Positions 35,453-43,621 of a DNA stretch of 64,000 bases are shown here, piece after piece. This stretch comes from Deltaproteobacteria bacterium. GTDB taxonomy: Bacteria > Desulfobacterota > Desulfobacteria > Desulfobacterales > JAHEIW01. The notes beneath the pieces were generated by a model. The model was not told where the DNA came from. It did not search any database and saw nothing but the letters and a program-made list of their open reading frames with translations. Within the stretch, counting starts at the first letter, position 1, and each line of letters begins with the position of its first letter. The position numbers and the translations under genes are program-made. The stretch covers positions 1 through 64,000 of the forward strand of contig JAHEIW010000009.1 of assembly GCA_024639185.1 (NCBI GenBank), read 5' to 3'.

Positions 35453-36154
35453 ATGATGAATCCCAGCAAAAAGTTGAGCATAGCCGTCGTTATTCCGACC
35501 TATAACGAGGTCCGGGCCATTGGCGAAGTTGTCCGGGGTATTCCGCGCAATCGGATCAAAGAAGTCATTGTAGTTGACAACGGTTCCACCGACGGCACTG
35601 CTGAACAGGCGACGGCCGCCGGCGCCCGGGTCATTCATGAATCGCGTAAGGGGTATGGCTCGGCCTGTTGGGCCGGATCTCAGGCTGCTCGCAGCAGCGA
35701 TCTGATTGTCTTTTTAGACGGTGACCGCAGCGATGACCCCGCACAGCTGGATCGTATTGCCGATCCCGTCATCCAGGGTCAGACTGACCTGGTGATCGGC
35801 AGCCGGATCGGCGGCAGCCTTGAAAAGGGGTCGATGCCCCTGCATGCTCAGCTGGGCAACCGCATGATTGTATTGCTGCTGCGGTTGCTGTATGGTGTCC
35901 GGATTACGGATATCGGTTCGTTCCGGGCCATTCGAACCCGCAATTTATTTGAACTAAACATGGAGCAGATGACGTATGGCTGGCCGGTGGAAATGATCGT
36001 CAAAGCCGCGCGCCGCAAATTGCGCATTCAAAGCGTGCCCATCCGATACCGCAAAAGAATCGGGATATCCAAAGTAACAGGCTCTGTGCGCGGCAGCATG
36101 ATGGCCGCCTATTATATGTTTCTGGTACCGCTGAAGTACCTGATTAAACGCTAA
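35453..36154 (+). CDS. GT2 dolichyl-phosphate-mannose-synthase-like glycosyltransferase (DPM1-like)
   Basis: This is a 233-residue soluble GT-A enzyme: SIAVVIPTYNEVRAIGEVV (about 9-27), VVDNGSTDGTAEQA (about 42-55), the DXD-equivalent VFLDGDRSDDP (about 85-95) and IGSRIGGSLEKGSMP (about 113-127). The Trp-containing YGWPVEMIVKAAR and VPIRYRKRIGISKVTG are conserved in prenyl-phosphate sugar synthases. It lacks carboxyl membrane helices, like the short DPM1 type. It would load a sugar onto polyprenyl phosphate, the donor needed by the GT-C enzyme encoded next door. ATGATG gives two possible starts, three bases apart. Confidence 0.87.
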   Translation: MMNPSKKLSIAVVIPTYNEVRAIGEVVRGIPRNRIKEVIVVDNGSTDGTAEQATAAGARVIHESRKGYGSACWAGSQAARSSDLIVFLDGDRSDDPAQLDRIADPVIQGQTDLVIGSRIGGSLEKGSMPLHAQLGNRMIVLLLRLLYGVRITDIGSFRAIRTRNLFELNMEQMTYGWPVEMIVKAARRKLRIQSVPIRYRKRIGISKVTGSVRGSMMAAYYMFLVPLKYLIKR

Positions 36155-36166
36155 AGGGTGGTTTAA

Positions 36167-36243
36167 ATCACCACAAAGAGCACGAAGATTAACTAAAAAA
36201 TCTTCATTTTTTTACTTCGTGCCCTTCGTGATCTTCGTGGTTG
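36167..36243. repeat. Word-repeat hairpin, family D
   Basis: The left arm is 36169-36190 (CACCACAAAGAGCACGAAGA) and the right arm 36213-36243 (TACTTCGTGCCCTTCGTGAT...CGTGG), with an A/T-rich apex. It is nearly a duplicate of the element at 44309 (same CTTCGTGCCCTTCGTG run). Confidence 0.8.
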
Positions 36244-36327
36244 CATATATGCGTGCTATGTTCTGCGTGGTAAAAAACACCCATACGCATAATGAATTTA
36301 TTATCGACTTAGCTTCAGAGGCTGAAA

Positions 36328-37326
36328 ATGGTTTCTCTTGGAATCGGACTGACCAGCGATTGTAATTTGAACTGTGCGCACTGCTATCGGGATCAAAATC
36401 GAATTGATAATCTAACCCTGACAGACATTCAAAAAGTATGTGAGGCCATCCCGGTCAGCGCTATCGGTTTCGGTACGGGCGAAAACGGCCTAAATCCAGA
36501 ATATCATGATATCGTTGAGTATTTACACAGCCGACAGATCAAACTCAGCCTGGCTTCCAATGGATATACACTGTCAATTACACCTGATGAAAAACTGAGA
36601 TATTTCAGCGACGTCGAATTTTCGGTCGACTTTCCTGATCAGCACAGACAGGATGAATTTCGCGGCCCGGGCAACTGGCAAAACGTAATGGACGGCATCG
36701 CCAGATGCTGCAATCTGGGAATACGGGTTTCTATTCTGGCCGTGTTGATGAATGTCAATTATAAGGACCTGGGAAAAATCGCCGCCCTGGCAGGGTCACT
36801 GGGGGCTGATTTTAGAGTCAACGTCTATCAGCCCATGTATACTGTTGAATTTATGCCCAGTTTTGAGCAGTACTGGCAGGCGTTTAACATCCTTTTTAAA
36901 AACACCGAAATTATCTCCGTATCTGAACCTCTGGTCAATACGTTTTTAGGCGTCAGGGGCCTGCATGGCACGCCCTGCGGCGGTCGCAGCATGCGGGTGA
37001 CACCCAACGGGCATCTAAAAGCCTGTGTGTACTGGCCGGATTCGGATCTCACCATTGCAGATCTGGTGCAACAAAAAGAAGCCGTATTCGACACACCTTC
37101 TTTCAGACAAACCCATCAAACGCCGCCATTCTGTTCAACATGCGAACATGTTCAAAATTGTGGTGGTGGCTGTGCCGCCCGGCGGAAGCTTAGAAACCGC
37201 TATGATGAGCCCGATGAATTCTGCCCGATCTATAGAGATAAACGCATTCAGATCGCTGGCCGGCTGTCGGCGGCATCCAAACCGACCCGAAGCGGCAGTA
37301 TATGTACAACAATCATCCGGTCCTAA
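36328..37326 (+). CDS. Radical SAM/SPASM-type protein
   Basis: This 332-residue radical SAM protein has its cluster motif at C12-x3-C16-x2-C19 (TSDCNLNCAHCYRD), a GFGTGENGLNPEY loop in the position of the GGE SAM-binding motif, and an alpha/beta barrel to about 210. The carboxyl region is SPASM-like, with Cys in TPCGGRSMRVTPNGHLKACVYW, then FCSTCEHVQNCGGGC and EFCPIY, enough for auxiliary [4Fe-4S] clusters. SPASM enzymes usually modify peptides or small substrates (PqqE, MftC, heme d1/AHB enzymes). The partner is unknown and no precursor peptide gene was found nearby. GAGGCTGAAA precedes the ATG. A second radical SAM gene follows 300 bases on. Confidence 0.9.
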   Translation: MVSLGIGLTSDCNLNCAHCYRDQNRIDNLTLTDIQKVCEAIPVSAIGFGTGENGLNPEYHDIVEYLHSRQIKLSLASNGYTLSITPDEKLRYFSDVEFSVDFPDQHRQDEFRGPGNWQNVMDGIARCCNLGIRVSILAVLMNVNYKDLGKIAALAGSLGADFRVNVYQPMYTVEFMPSFEQYWQAFNILFKNTEIISVSEPLVNTFLGVRGLHGTPCGGRSMRVTPNGHLKACVYWPDSDLTIADLVQQKEAVFDTPSFRQTHQTPPFCSTCEHVQNCGGGCAARRKLRNRYDEPDEFCPIYRDKRIQIAGRLSAASKPTRSGSICTTIIRS

Positions 37327-37439
37327 TATGAGCGTTCCAAATTTAAAAAGGAAAAAAATTAATTTATTGGAATTTTGCCGTTTAATTTTTTTAATTTGAA
37401 ACCCTTTGGGCTTGCCGATCTTACCGCATCTACTGTGTT

Positions 37440-37480
37440 AGATGCCGTTCCGCATAGTACACTATAGCGGAACGCCATCT
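37440..37480. repeat. 41-bp near-perfect palindrome between radical SAM genes
   Basis: AGATGCCGTTCCGC is mirrored by GCGGAACGCCATCT with one mismatch, and the 13-base centre (ATAGTACACTATA) is itself almost palindromic. No T-tract follows, so it is not a typical intrinsic terminator. It could be an operator, a REP-like unit or an RNA hairpin. Confidence 0.65.
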
Positions 37481-37626
37481 GCCGTGTAGCTGCCGCAACC
37501 TCGACAAGCGCTCAAATCAGGCCGTAATTTGAATGTTTCAAGTCTCTAAATTTGTATTTTTAATATGTGAAACCTTGTGGCGAGCCGGAGGCCTCCATTT
37601 GGCACAAGATTGAGGTTAAACATAAT

Positions 37627-38634
37627 ATGGCACCTATTGAAACGAACCTGGAGCTACCGCGCAATTTATATCTTGAGGTCACCAATCGCTGTAACCTCAA
37701 ATGCAAGGCCTGCATTCTGTATCGAGGAAGTTGGGAACCTGCGCGCGATATGACGCTTGACGAGCTGGTCCGCATTACAGATCAATTGCCGCAGCTTGAA
37801 CGCATGGCCCTGCACGGTATCGGTGAGCCGCTGTTAAATGCTGACCTGCCGGCCATGATTCGCCATTTGAAAAACCGCAACGCTTACGTTTATTTTAATT
37901 CCAACGGGGTCTTGCTGGATGAAAACCATCAAAACGAGCTCATCAACGCCGGCCTGGATGAACTTCGCATATCTCTGGATGCCGCCAACCGGCAGGATTA
38001 TAAAGCCATGCGCGACAGTGACCGGTTTGAGCAAATCATGTCAAATTTGCGCTCGATGGTTAAACTCATGCGACGGCTGCAGGTCTCTCGACCGGCCCTT
38101 TCTCTCTGGTATCTGGGCACCCGTGAAAACATCAAGGCACTGCCGGAATTTGTAGAGCTGGCTGCGGATCTTGGTGTCAACCAGGTATATCTGCAGCGGC
38201 TGGTTTATTTCCAGGATGATGGCGGCTACGGGCTGGCTACATCCGACAAAACCCTGGTGGCATCCGAGGGCAGGGTCCGGCAGCGGGTGGAACAGGGGCA
38301 GAATCTGGCCAAACAGCTCGGTATCCAATTCAATGCCTCGGGCCTGACTTCGCCTCTTGAAAGTGTTCAAACGGATACACGAAACCACCATCCCTGGCAA
38401 GGGTGCTTTCGACCCATAACGCTAATGTACATTACGGCAAACGGCAATGTGCTGCCGTGTTGCATTGCGCCCTTTTCGACTTCAGACTATGCGTCCATCA
38501 TCCTGGGCAATGTGTTTGAAACTCCGCTGGAAGAAATCTGGCAGGGATCGAAATATCGTTCCTTTCGAAAGTCCCACCAAACGGCCACCCCCCCCAGAAG
38601 CTGCCGCGGCTGCGGAAATCTCTGGAGCCTCTAA
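37627..38634 (+). CDS. Radical SAM protein with carboxyl Cys-rich (SPASM-like) region
   Basis: From the ATG at 37627 (GAGG upstream; the frame from 37567 lacks one) it has 335 residues. The cluster motif is C22-x3-C26-x2-C29 in TNRCNLKCKACILY. The GGE-like loop is LHGIGEPLLNADL, and later barrel strands include YFNSNGVLLDE and LRISLDAAN. The carboxyl half has WQGCFRPITLMYITANGNVLPCCIAPF, and the end SCRGCGNLW supplies the extra cysteines of a SPASM or twitch domain. It is not a copy of the upstream radical SAM protein; their sequences share only motifs. Tandem radical SAM genes after a glycosyltransferase run suggest modification of a glycolipid or peptide (inference). Confidence 0.88.
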   Translation: MAPIETNLELPRNLYLEVTNRCNLKCKACILYRGSWEPARDMTLDELVRITDQLPQLERMALHGIGEPLLNADLPAMIRHLKNRNAYVYFNSNGVLLDENHQNELINAGLDELRISLDAANRQDYKAMRDSDRFEQIMSNLRSMVKLMRRLQVSRPALSLWYLGTRENIKALPEFVELAADLGVNQVYLQRLVYFQDDGGYGLATSDKTLVASEGRVRQRVEQGQNLAKQLGIQFNASGLTSPLESVQTDTRNHHPWQGCFRPITLMYITANGNVLPCCIAPFSTSDYASIILGNVFETPLEEIWQGSKYRSFRKSHQTATPPRSCRGCGNLWSL

Positions 38635-38740
38635 AATTGACAATTTTCTGTTTCCAAGTTACGATTATGATTGTGGCCCAAGATATGAAGATCTAAATTT
38701 CATGGCTTAAAGGTATCATTTTCCCAGTTTTCTCATCCGA

Positions 38741-38883
38741 TGGGAATGATGGAATGCTGGTGAAATGGAATTTTGGGTATAAAGGCGGACTACGCCGCAA
38801 TTTTTTTGATTGTCTGCCCTATACAGGAATTTATTCAGATGGATCAAACCCATCATTCCAATATTCCATTATTCCATTATTCC
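38741..38883. repeat. Word-repeat hairpin, family C
   Basis: The left arm is 38741-38776 (TGGGAATGATGGAATGCTGG) and the right arm 38849-38883 (CCCATCATTCCAATATTCC). It is the third copy of the GGAAT-word family in the window. It sits in the 337-base gap before the PA2779-like gene. Confidence 0.78.
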
Positions 38884-38971
38884 GCAGCAAAAGACCAAAT
38901 CAGCGATTTTTTTCTATTTTGAATGTTTGGTTTTGTATGACTGAACAATACAGACCTGGAGGAGGTACAGA

Positions 38972-39379
38972 ATGAAATTGTTCCGAACACGATTCAAGTT
39001 CCTGAGTGCATATCTGGTGATCATGATGGTTGTGTTGACCGCACCCCACCAATCGGTGCTGGCCGCTATGGTCGATACAGAGGTAACCCTGGCGATAACA
39101 GCCGACGGGCAAAATGCGCGCAACGCGATTAAAACGATCCTGGCCCGGGAAGATGCACAGGCTGTTTTAAAAGCCCAGGGAATCAATCCCCTCGAAGCCA
39201 TGGCCCGTGTTGACAGCCTTACCGATGCTGAGGCCCAGAGGATTGCCGATCAAATCGAAGAACTTCCCGCCGGCGGCGGCTTCTTTGTCACCTTTCTGAT
39301 CGTGGTAGGTGTCATTGTCCTTATCCTGGCCATTACCGATGCAATGGGTTATACCAACGTCTTTACATTTGTCCGATAA
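38972..39379 (+). CDS. PA2779 family protein
   Basis: This 135-residue small envelope protein has a signal-type amino end (FLSAYLVIMMVVLTAPHQSVLAAM), a short acidic/helical domain (ITADGQNARNAIKTILAREDAQAVLKAQGIN), then ELPAGGGFFVTFLIVVGVIVLILAITDAMGY, a carboxyl membrane helix with an amino-side Gly-rich turn. This matches PA2779 proteins, which occur beside PA2778 cysteine peptidases; here the partner is 280 bases downstream. The function is not established. A signal plus carboxyl anchor suggests a small substrate or partner of the peptidase. GGAGGTACAGA gives a strong start. Confidence 0.87.
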   Translation: MKLFRTRFKFLSAYLVIMMVVLTAPHQSVLAAMVDTEVTLAITADGQNARNAIKTILAREDAQAVLKAQGINPLEAMARVDSLTDAEAQRIADQIEELPAGGGFFVTFLIVVGVIVLILAITDAMGYTNVFTFVR

Positions 39380-39423
39380 TACCTTAATTTTGCACGAGTC
39401 GGAGACTTTCATATGCAAGACAC

Positions 39424-39462
39424 TTAAGGCCGAGGCAATAGTGAACTATGCCTCGGCCTTAA
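39424..39462. terminator. Strong hairpin after the PA2779-like gene
   Basis: TTAAGGCCGAGGCA (39424-39437) pairs perfectly with TGCCTCGGCCTTAA (39449-39462), with an 11-base loop. It lies 45 bases after the stop. No T-tract follows, so termination would be inefficient. It may act as an attenuator or RNA 3'-end stabiliser between the PA2779 and PA2778 genes. Confidence 0.55.
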
Positions 39463-39502
39463 CCCGCCCGCCTCGCCTGAGCGCTCGCGATGGCGGGCAG
39501 GT
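39462..39502. repeat. GC-rich hairpin, family J
   Basis: ACCCGCCCGCCTCGCC and GATGGCGGGCAGGT form the arms, with GAGCGCTC at the tip. It is the reverse complement, with a few changes, of the GC element inserted in the family D hairpin at 27243-27273. Confidence 0.7.
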
Positions 39503-39658
39503 AACGCAGCAGATGAAAGCCTCCGGCTTGCCCTGCGGGTGAAAATTAATGAAATAAAAGGATTTTCATCCATTATACCAAACAGGTCTTTTGTTGTACT
39601 TCTATGATTTGCTTGACTTGCTGTCATTAAGGGCATTCTAAACTTCGCATTAATTTTC

Positions 39659-40642
39659 ATGCAAAATTCAGGTAATACCAATATCAAGCGACACCGCATT
39701 CTGGGTTCCTGGCAGCGGATGCTGGTTTGGGGCTGGGTGTTGGGACTGCTCGTTTTGAGTGGTTGCGCATCCACCCAAACAAACAAATGGTACCAGACCT
39801 CAAATAGCGTCCCGCCGCATCAAATATTGAATGCGGTGCCGTTCTATCCCCAAAAAGCGTATCAATGCGGGCCGGCATCGTTGGCCATGGCTCTTTCCTG
39901 GAGTGGCCTTCAGATCGGCCCGGATGAGCTGAACCCACTGGTATACACGCCTTCCCTAAAAGGCAGCCTGCAGCCGGCAATGATTGCAGCCACCCGCCGC
40001 CAGGGAAAAGTTGCCTATCCGATCAGCGGAGCGCAGGAGCTACTTCAGGAAGTGGCGGCCGGCCATCCGGTTGTCGTGCTGCAGAACCTGGGGCTGTCCT
40101 GGATTCCTGTCTGGCATTATGCCGTGGTCATCGGTTATGACGTTGATGCGGAAATGGTTATTTTACATTCAGGGGTTACAAGCCGGAAAAAAACGCGCTT
40201 CAGGACTTTTGAAAATACCTGGGCACGGGGTGACCACTGGGGTCTGCTGGTGTTGCCGCCCGATCGTCTGCCGGCAACGGTCAACGAGCAATCGTGGATT
40301 ACGGCAATAGTGGGCCTGGAGAAGGCCCGGCAATGGCCGGCCGCCGTTAGAGGGTATCAAACCGCTTTGCACCGCTGGCCGCAGAGCTTTTCTGCCCATA
40401 TCGGTTTGGGCAACAGCTATTATGCCGTGGGAAATTTAAACTCTGCAGCCGTTGTATTAAGCCAGGCGACCGTTCGCTTCCCGCATGAAGGGGTGGCATT
40501 TAACAACCTGGCCCAGGTGCTGTCGGAGCAGGGCAAAAAACGGGAGGCCATAAAAGCAGCCCGCCGGGCCGTTAAGCTGGGCGGGCCGCATGTGGATCAA
40601 TTTCAAAAAACCCTGGATGAGATTCAGGCCGGGTCACCTTAA
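39659..40642 (+). CDS. PA2778 family cysteine peptidase, TPR lipoprotein
   Basis: This 327-residue protein has a lipoprotein signal (LVWGWVLGLLVLSGCAS, lipid Cys36) and a C39-type papain-like domain. Catalytic Cys70 is in YQCGPASLAMAL, His153 in VWHYAVVIGYD and a following Asp near 161. About 120 carboxyl residues form TPR-like helices (FSAHIGLGNSYYAVGNLNSA, VAFNNLAQVLSEQGKKREAI). The bacteriocin-type C39 domains cleave Gly-Gly leaders; the PA2779 partner has an LPAGGG site just before its membrane helix, a plausible but untested cleavage site. The ATG at 39659 lacks an obvious ribosome site; a later ATG (39719) is possible. Confidence 0.87.
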   Translation: MQNSGNTNIKRHRILGSWQRMLVWGWVLGLLVLSGCASTQTNKWYQTSNSVPPHQILNAVPFYPQKAYQCGPASLAMALSWSGLQIGPDELNPLVYTPSLKGSLQPAMIAATRRQGKVAYPISGAQELLQEVAAGHPVVVLQNLGLSWIPVWHYAVVIGYDVDAEMVILHSGVTSRKKTRFRTFENTWARGDHWGLLVLPPDRLPATVNEQSWITAIVGLEKARQWPAAVRGYQTALHRWPQSFSAHIGLGNSYYAVGNLNSAAVVLSQATVRFPHEGVAFNNLAQVLSEQGKKREAIKAARRAVKLGGPHVDQFQKTLDEIQAGSP

Positions 40643-40682
40643 GAGTGAAAATAATTTAAAGTGCTTTTATTCTTTCTTTTTG

Positions 40683-40707
40683 CCGATATCTTTAAGGTGA
40701 ATATCGG
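40683..40707. terminator. Terminator-like hairpin between convergent genes
   Basis: CCGATAT (40683-40689) pairs with ATATCGG (40701-40707) across an 11-base loop. It lies in the short gap between the PA2778-like gene (plus) and the membrane sulfatase gene (minus). On the minus strand the stem is followed by an A/G-rich run, so it is weak in that direction. Confidence 0.35.
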
Positions 40708-40739
40708 GAAGATCCGCTATGATGCAAAATTAAACATTT

Positions 40740-43412
40740 TCAGTTGTTGCCGGCTCTGGCAAGTGGCTTAGCAGGCAGGGAAGTGCTCAACAGCGGCCGG
40801 TATGTTTTTCCTTCCACCCGGTTCAAATAGCGCAGGAGCTCCTGTTCCAGTTCGGCGGCCAGGCGGGGTTTTGCTTCCAGCAGATTATTCTTCTCGAGGG
40901 GATCTTCAGCTACGTTGAATAACTGGGCAAGGTCCAGTTCGGCAAAATAAATGAATTTCCACTGCCAGTTTCGATACAAAAAATAGCGGCGTTTGAAGGA
41001 AGCCCGGCCGACAATGTCTCTTTGAAGATAACGGCTGTGATCATCGCCTGCTAACAGCGGCACCAGTGATATCCCCATATGCGGGTCATCATAAGGCGGG
41101 TCAATGGCATAGCCTGCCAGCTCAGCAATCGTGGGTGCCATATCCGCCGCAATAACAGGTATATCATCAAAACGTGTGCGCATATGGTGTGTTAGTAAAA
41201 TAGCCGGTATTCGAATTTCTTCCTCATAAACGGTATGGCCGTGCAGACTGGCGCCGTGTTCCCAGAATTGTTCCCCGTGGTCCGACGTAAATAAAATGAC
41301 GGTTTTATCGTAAATATAATTCGCTTTCAGCCAGTTGATAAACCGTTCAAAGGCGCGGTCCAGATAAGACAGGTTGTTGTCATAAAGATCCCGGGGTGTA
41401 TCACCGAAATCGATGCCACCGGTTTTTTTCCAGAGATCATTATGCACATCCATCAAATGCAAAAAGCACAGAAAGCGCTCGCCGGCTTTGATTTGGGCGA
41501 TAGCCTGGCGGGCCGAATCAAAGACCTCATCCGCTGTGGCGGTACGCCGGTCGCTTTGCGCTCTGGGAATGGTCAGCTCGGCAACCGCATCATCCGGCGG
41601 GAATATGGATCGCGGCCCAAAACCCTTCATGACCATATAGTGTTGGATAGCTTCTGCCTGGGCAAGTTTAAGATAGAGGTTTTCCTGATATAAATCCGGC
41701 CCGTACAGGGTAAAGCGACTTCGACCAGCCACCAGAAACGGAAAGGCTGCAAAAGAGCCGCCCCCCTGGCTGTAGGCCCGACGAAACGAGATGGCCTCTT
41801 TTTTTGCCCATTTGTCTATAAAAGGCGTCAGGTTGCGATCGTAGCCGGCGGAATGAAACGCATCGCCTCTGAGCGCATCGACGACTATGACCATCAGGTT
41901 GAAATCTTTGGGCAGCAGCGAGGGCCTCACTTTTTGCAGCTTCCACGGCTGGGGCCAGGGATGGGGCTGCTGATTATAAACCGGTCTTTGTCCCAATCGA
42001 ATCCAGCGGTCAAACTTTAATATACCGGCCAACTCCCTGGCGTAAGCCGCTTCTACCCGCGTCAGATCACTGAATTGCAGCAAAATCATTTTGGCATTCG
42101 GGTAATGGTTCAGCAGCCCGAAAGGAATAAAACCGGCAATAAAAATCGTGGCCAGCAGCGCCCAGCGTCGCCCGGATCCGGATGGCAAAAGCCTTTCAAT
42201 AAGAAAAACTTCTTTAAAAAGAAGCACCAGTGCACCGGCCGTTACGATTGTTGATACTTTTAATAAGATGCTTTTCAAATAAGAAAATGCTGTAAACCAG
42301 GGATTAAATAAATCACCGTAGAGCAACACATAACTCACAATGCCGCAAAGCAGGACAATCGACAGGATCACCGTGATCCATGCTGCCCGGCGATAGGGCC
42401 TGGCGGTGACGAGCCAAAACAGCGGATAAACAAACAAGACCCCCATTGAAACACATACAAGTCCCACCGGACTATGTTGGTGTCCCGGCGGTAAGTAGCG
42501 CGAAATTTGCAGGTGAATTTTTGATACCAGGGCCCCGCCGGTTGCGGTCAGCAAGAAGGCCAGGGCGATAACAGCGGGCCTGAGCTCTAACTTCTCGACC
42601 TGCCATTCAATTGCAACCATCAGGGCGGCTAGCGCGATGATGGTGTAAAAGCCGCACAACAAGACATACGGCAGGAAGAATGAAAATCCCTTCAGGGAGG
42701 TTTTGGTGTCCAATTTGTTCTGCCAAAAGCCGGACAAAGAAAGGATGGCCAGCGTTACCATACCAAACCATAGTCCGGTGATGCCGGCAAAAACCGCAGG
42801 CATGAATTTGTGCAGGGCAATTTCCACACCGGAATTGAATTGCATATAATCCTTGAGCCGGTACCAGGCAGGATCCAGCCGGGTGACGATGACATTTATC
42901 AGAAAGAGCAGCGCCAGAAACAATAGTGCATGCGATTCTGTGTATCGCAAGCGCTGGGGGGTTTCGCGGCTGCGGACCTGCTGATACCAGAAAACGATGT
43001 AAGCCTGCATCAGGATTGAAAGCAGTAAAACAAATGCAGCGCCAGAAGCGAAATGGCTCCATCCTTTCCATATCGCCAGCGCTACGATCGCAACGCAGAC
43101 AAATTGACTGCGCGCAGACAATTTAAGTGTTGCCGCTTTGGCGGTCGCCGCGCAGCGGATCCAGGACTGTTGCAATGCGCCCACAACAATCAGATATCCC
43201 AGAGCCAGGCTCATGAATACAAAGAGGTGTTCTGCCAGAAATGCAAAACCCGGACTTTCACCGGCGGAAATCTCCTGTCCCAGCTGGCTGCGGACGGCGA
43301 CAAAAAGATAAACGAGCACAAAAACAAGAAAGGCCCCGCCAAAATGCAGCCATGGTAGGGCTTTGGATAGTCTTTTCAGGAGTGTCGCGCCTTTATTTCC
43401 AGTTGGGTTCAT
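40740..43412 (-). CDS. Large membrane protein with carboxyl sulfatase/alkaline-phosphatase-fold domain
   Basis: In this 890-residue protein, residues 1-480 hold about 12 membrane helices. The rest is a periplasmic sulfatase-superfamily domain starting with LMVIVVDALRGDAFHSAGYDRNLTPFIDKW. Metal-site residues appear in VVDALRGD, FTSDHGEQFWEHG and LHGHTVYEEEIRIPAIL. The nucleophile region SQGGGSFAAFPFLVAGR lacks the CxPxR formylglycine motif; a Ser lies where Thr is the nucleophile in LTA-synthase/EptA-type enzymes. A phospho- or sulfo-transferase acting on lipids or glycans is therefore likelier than a true sulfatase (inference). The CHxx-like carboxyl part DPLEKNNLLEAKP is typical of sulfatases. 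It stands alone on this strand. Confidence 0.85.
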   Translation of the reverse strand: MNPTGNKGATLLKRLSKALPWLHFGGAFLVFVLVYLFVAVRSQLGQEISAGESPGFAFLAEHLFVFMSLALGYLIVVGALQQSWIRCAATAKAATLKLSARSQFVCVAIVALAIWKGWSHFASGAAFVLLLSILMQAYIVFWYQQVRSRETPQRLRYTESHALLFLALLFLINVIVTRLDPAWYRLKDYMQFNSGVEIALHKFMPAVFAGITGLWFGMVTLAILSLSGFWQNKLDTKTSLKGFSFFLPYVLLCGFYTIIALAALMVAIEWQVEKLELRPAVIALAFLLTATGGALVSKIHLQISRYLPPGHQHSPVGLVCVSMGVLFVYPLFWLVTARPYRRAAWITVILSIVLLCGIVSYVLLYGDLFNPWFTAFSYLKSILLKVSTIVTAGALVLLFKEVFLIERLLPSGSGRRWALLATIFIAGFIPFGLLNHYPNAKMILLQFSDLTRVEAAYARELAGILKFDRWIRLGQRPVYNQQPHPWPQPWKLQKVRPSLLPKDFNLMVIVVDALRGDAFHSAGYDRNLTPFIDKWAKKEAISFRRAYSQGGGSFAAFPFLVAGRSRFTLYGPDLYQENLYLKLAQAEAIQHYMVMKGFGPRSIFPPDDAVAELTIPRAQSDRRTATADEVFDSARQAIAQIKAGERFLCFLHLMDVHNDLWKKTGGIDFGDTPRDLYDNNLSYLDRAFERFINWLKANYIYDKTVILFTSDHGEQFWEHGASLHGHTVYEEEIRIPAILLTHHMRTRFDDIPVIAADMAPTIAELAGYAIDPPYDDPHMGISLVPLLAGDDHSRYLQRDIVGRASFKRRYFLYRNWQWKFIYFAELDLAQLFNVAEDPLEKNNLLEAKPRLAAELEQELLRYLNRVEGKTYRPLLSTSLPAKPLARAGNN

Positions 43413-43436
43413 AAACTAAGAAGATTCCATCAACTT

Positions 43437-43570
43437 AGGGTTCAGGGGTTCAGAGGTTCGGGGTTCAGGGTTCAAAGGTTGATGCCGCTGGCTACTGGCG
43501 GCAGGCGGCTGGCAAAACCGATTCGTTCGAAAACCAGAGAGCCAGGGGCCAGGAGCCAGAAGCTGGAATA
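43437..43570. repeat. Word-repeat element, families B and K
   Basis: 43437-43480 is a run of GGTTCAGGGGTTCAGAGG-type words (family B left arm) without an obvious right arm. It is followed by a family K hairpin, CTGGCTACTGGC (43489-43500) against GAGAGCCAGGGGCCAGGAGC (43536-43555). It lies between the sulfatase-fold and cytochrome genes. Confidence 0.7.
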
Positions 43571-43621
43571 ATGAAACCTGAAAAAGCACTTTATATGCAC
43601 AATTGTACATGACGTGCTGCG

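Noticed and set aside
36328-38634. Radical SAM peptide (RiPP) cluster
   Set aside because: SPASM-like regions are present, but no precursor peptide, RRE domain or matching transporter was seen next to them.
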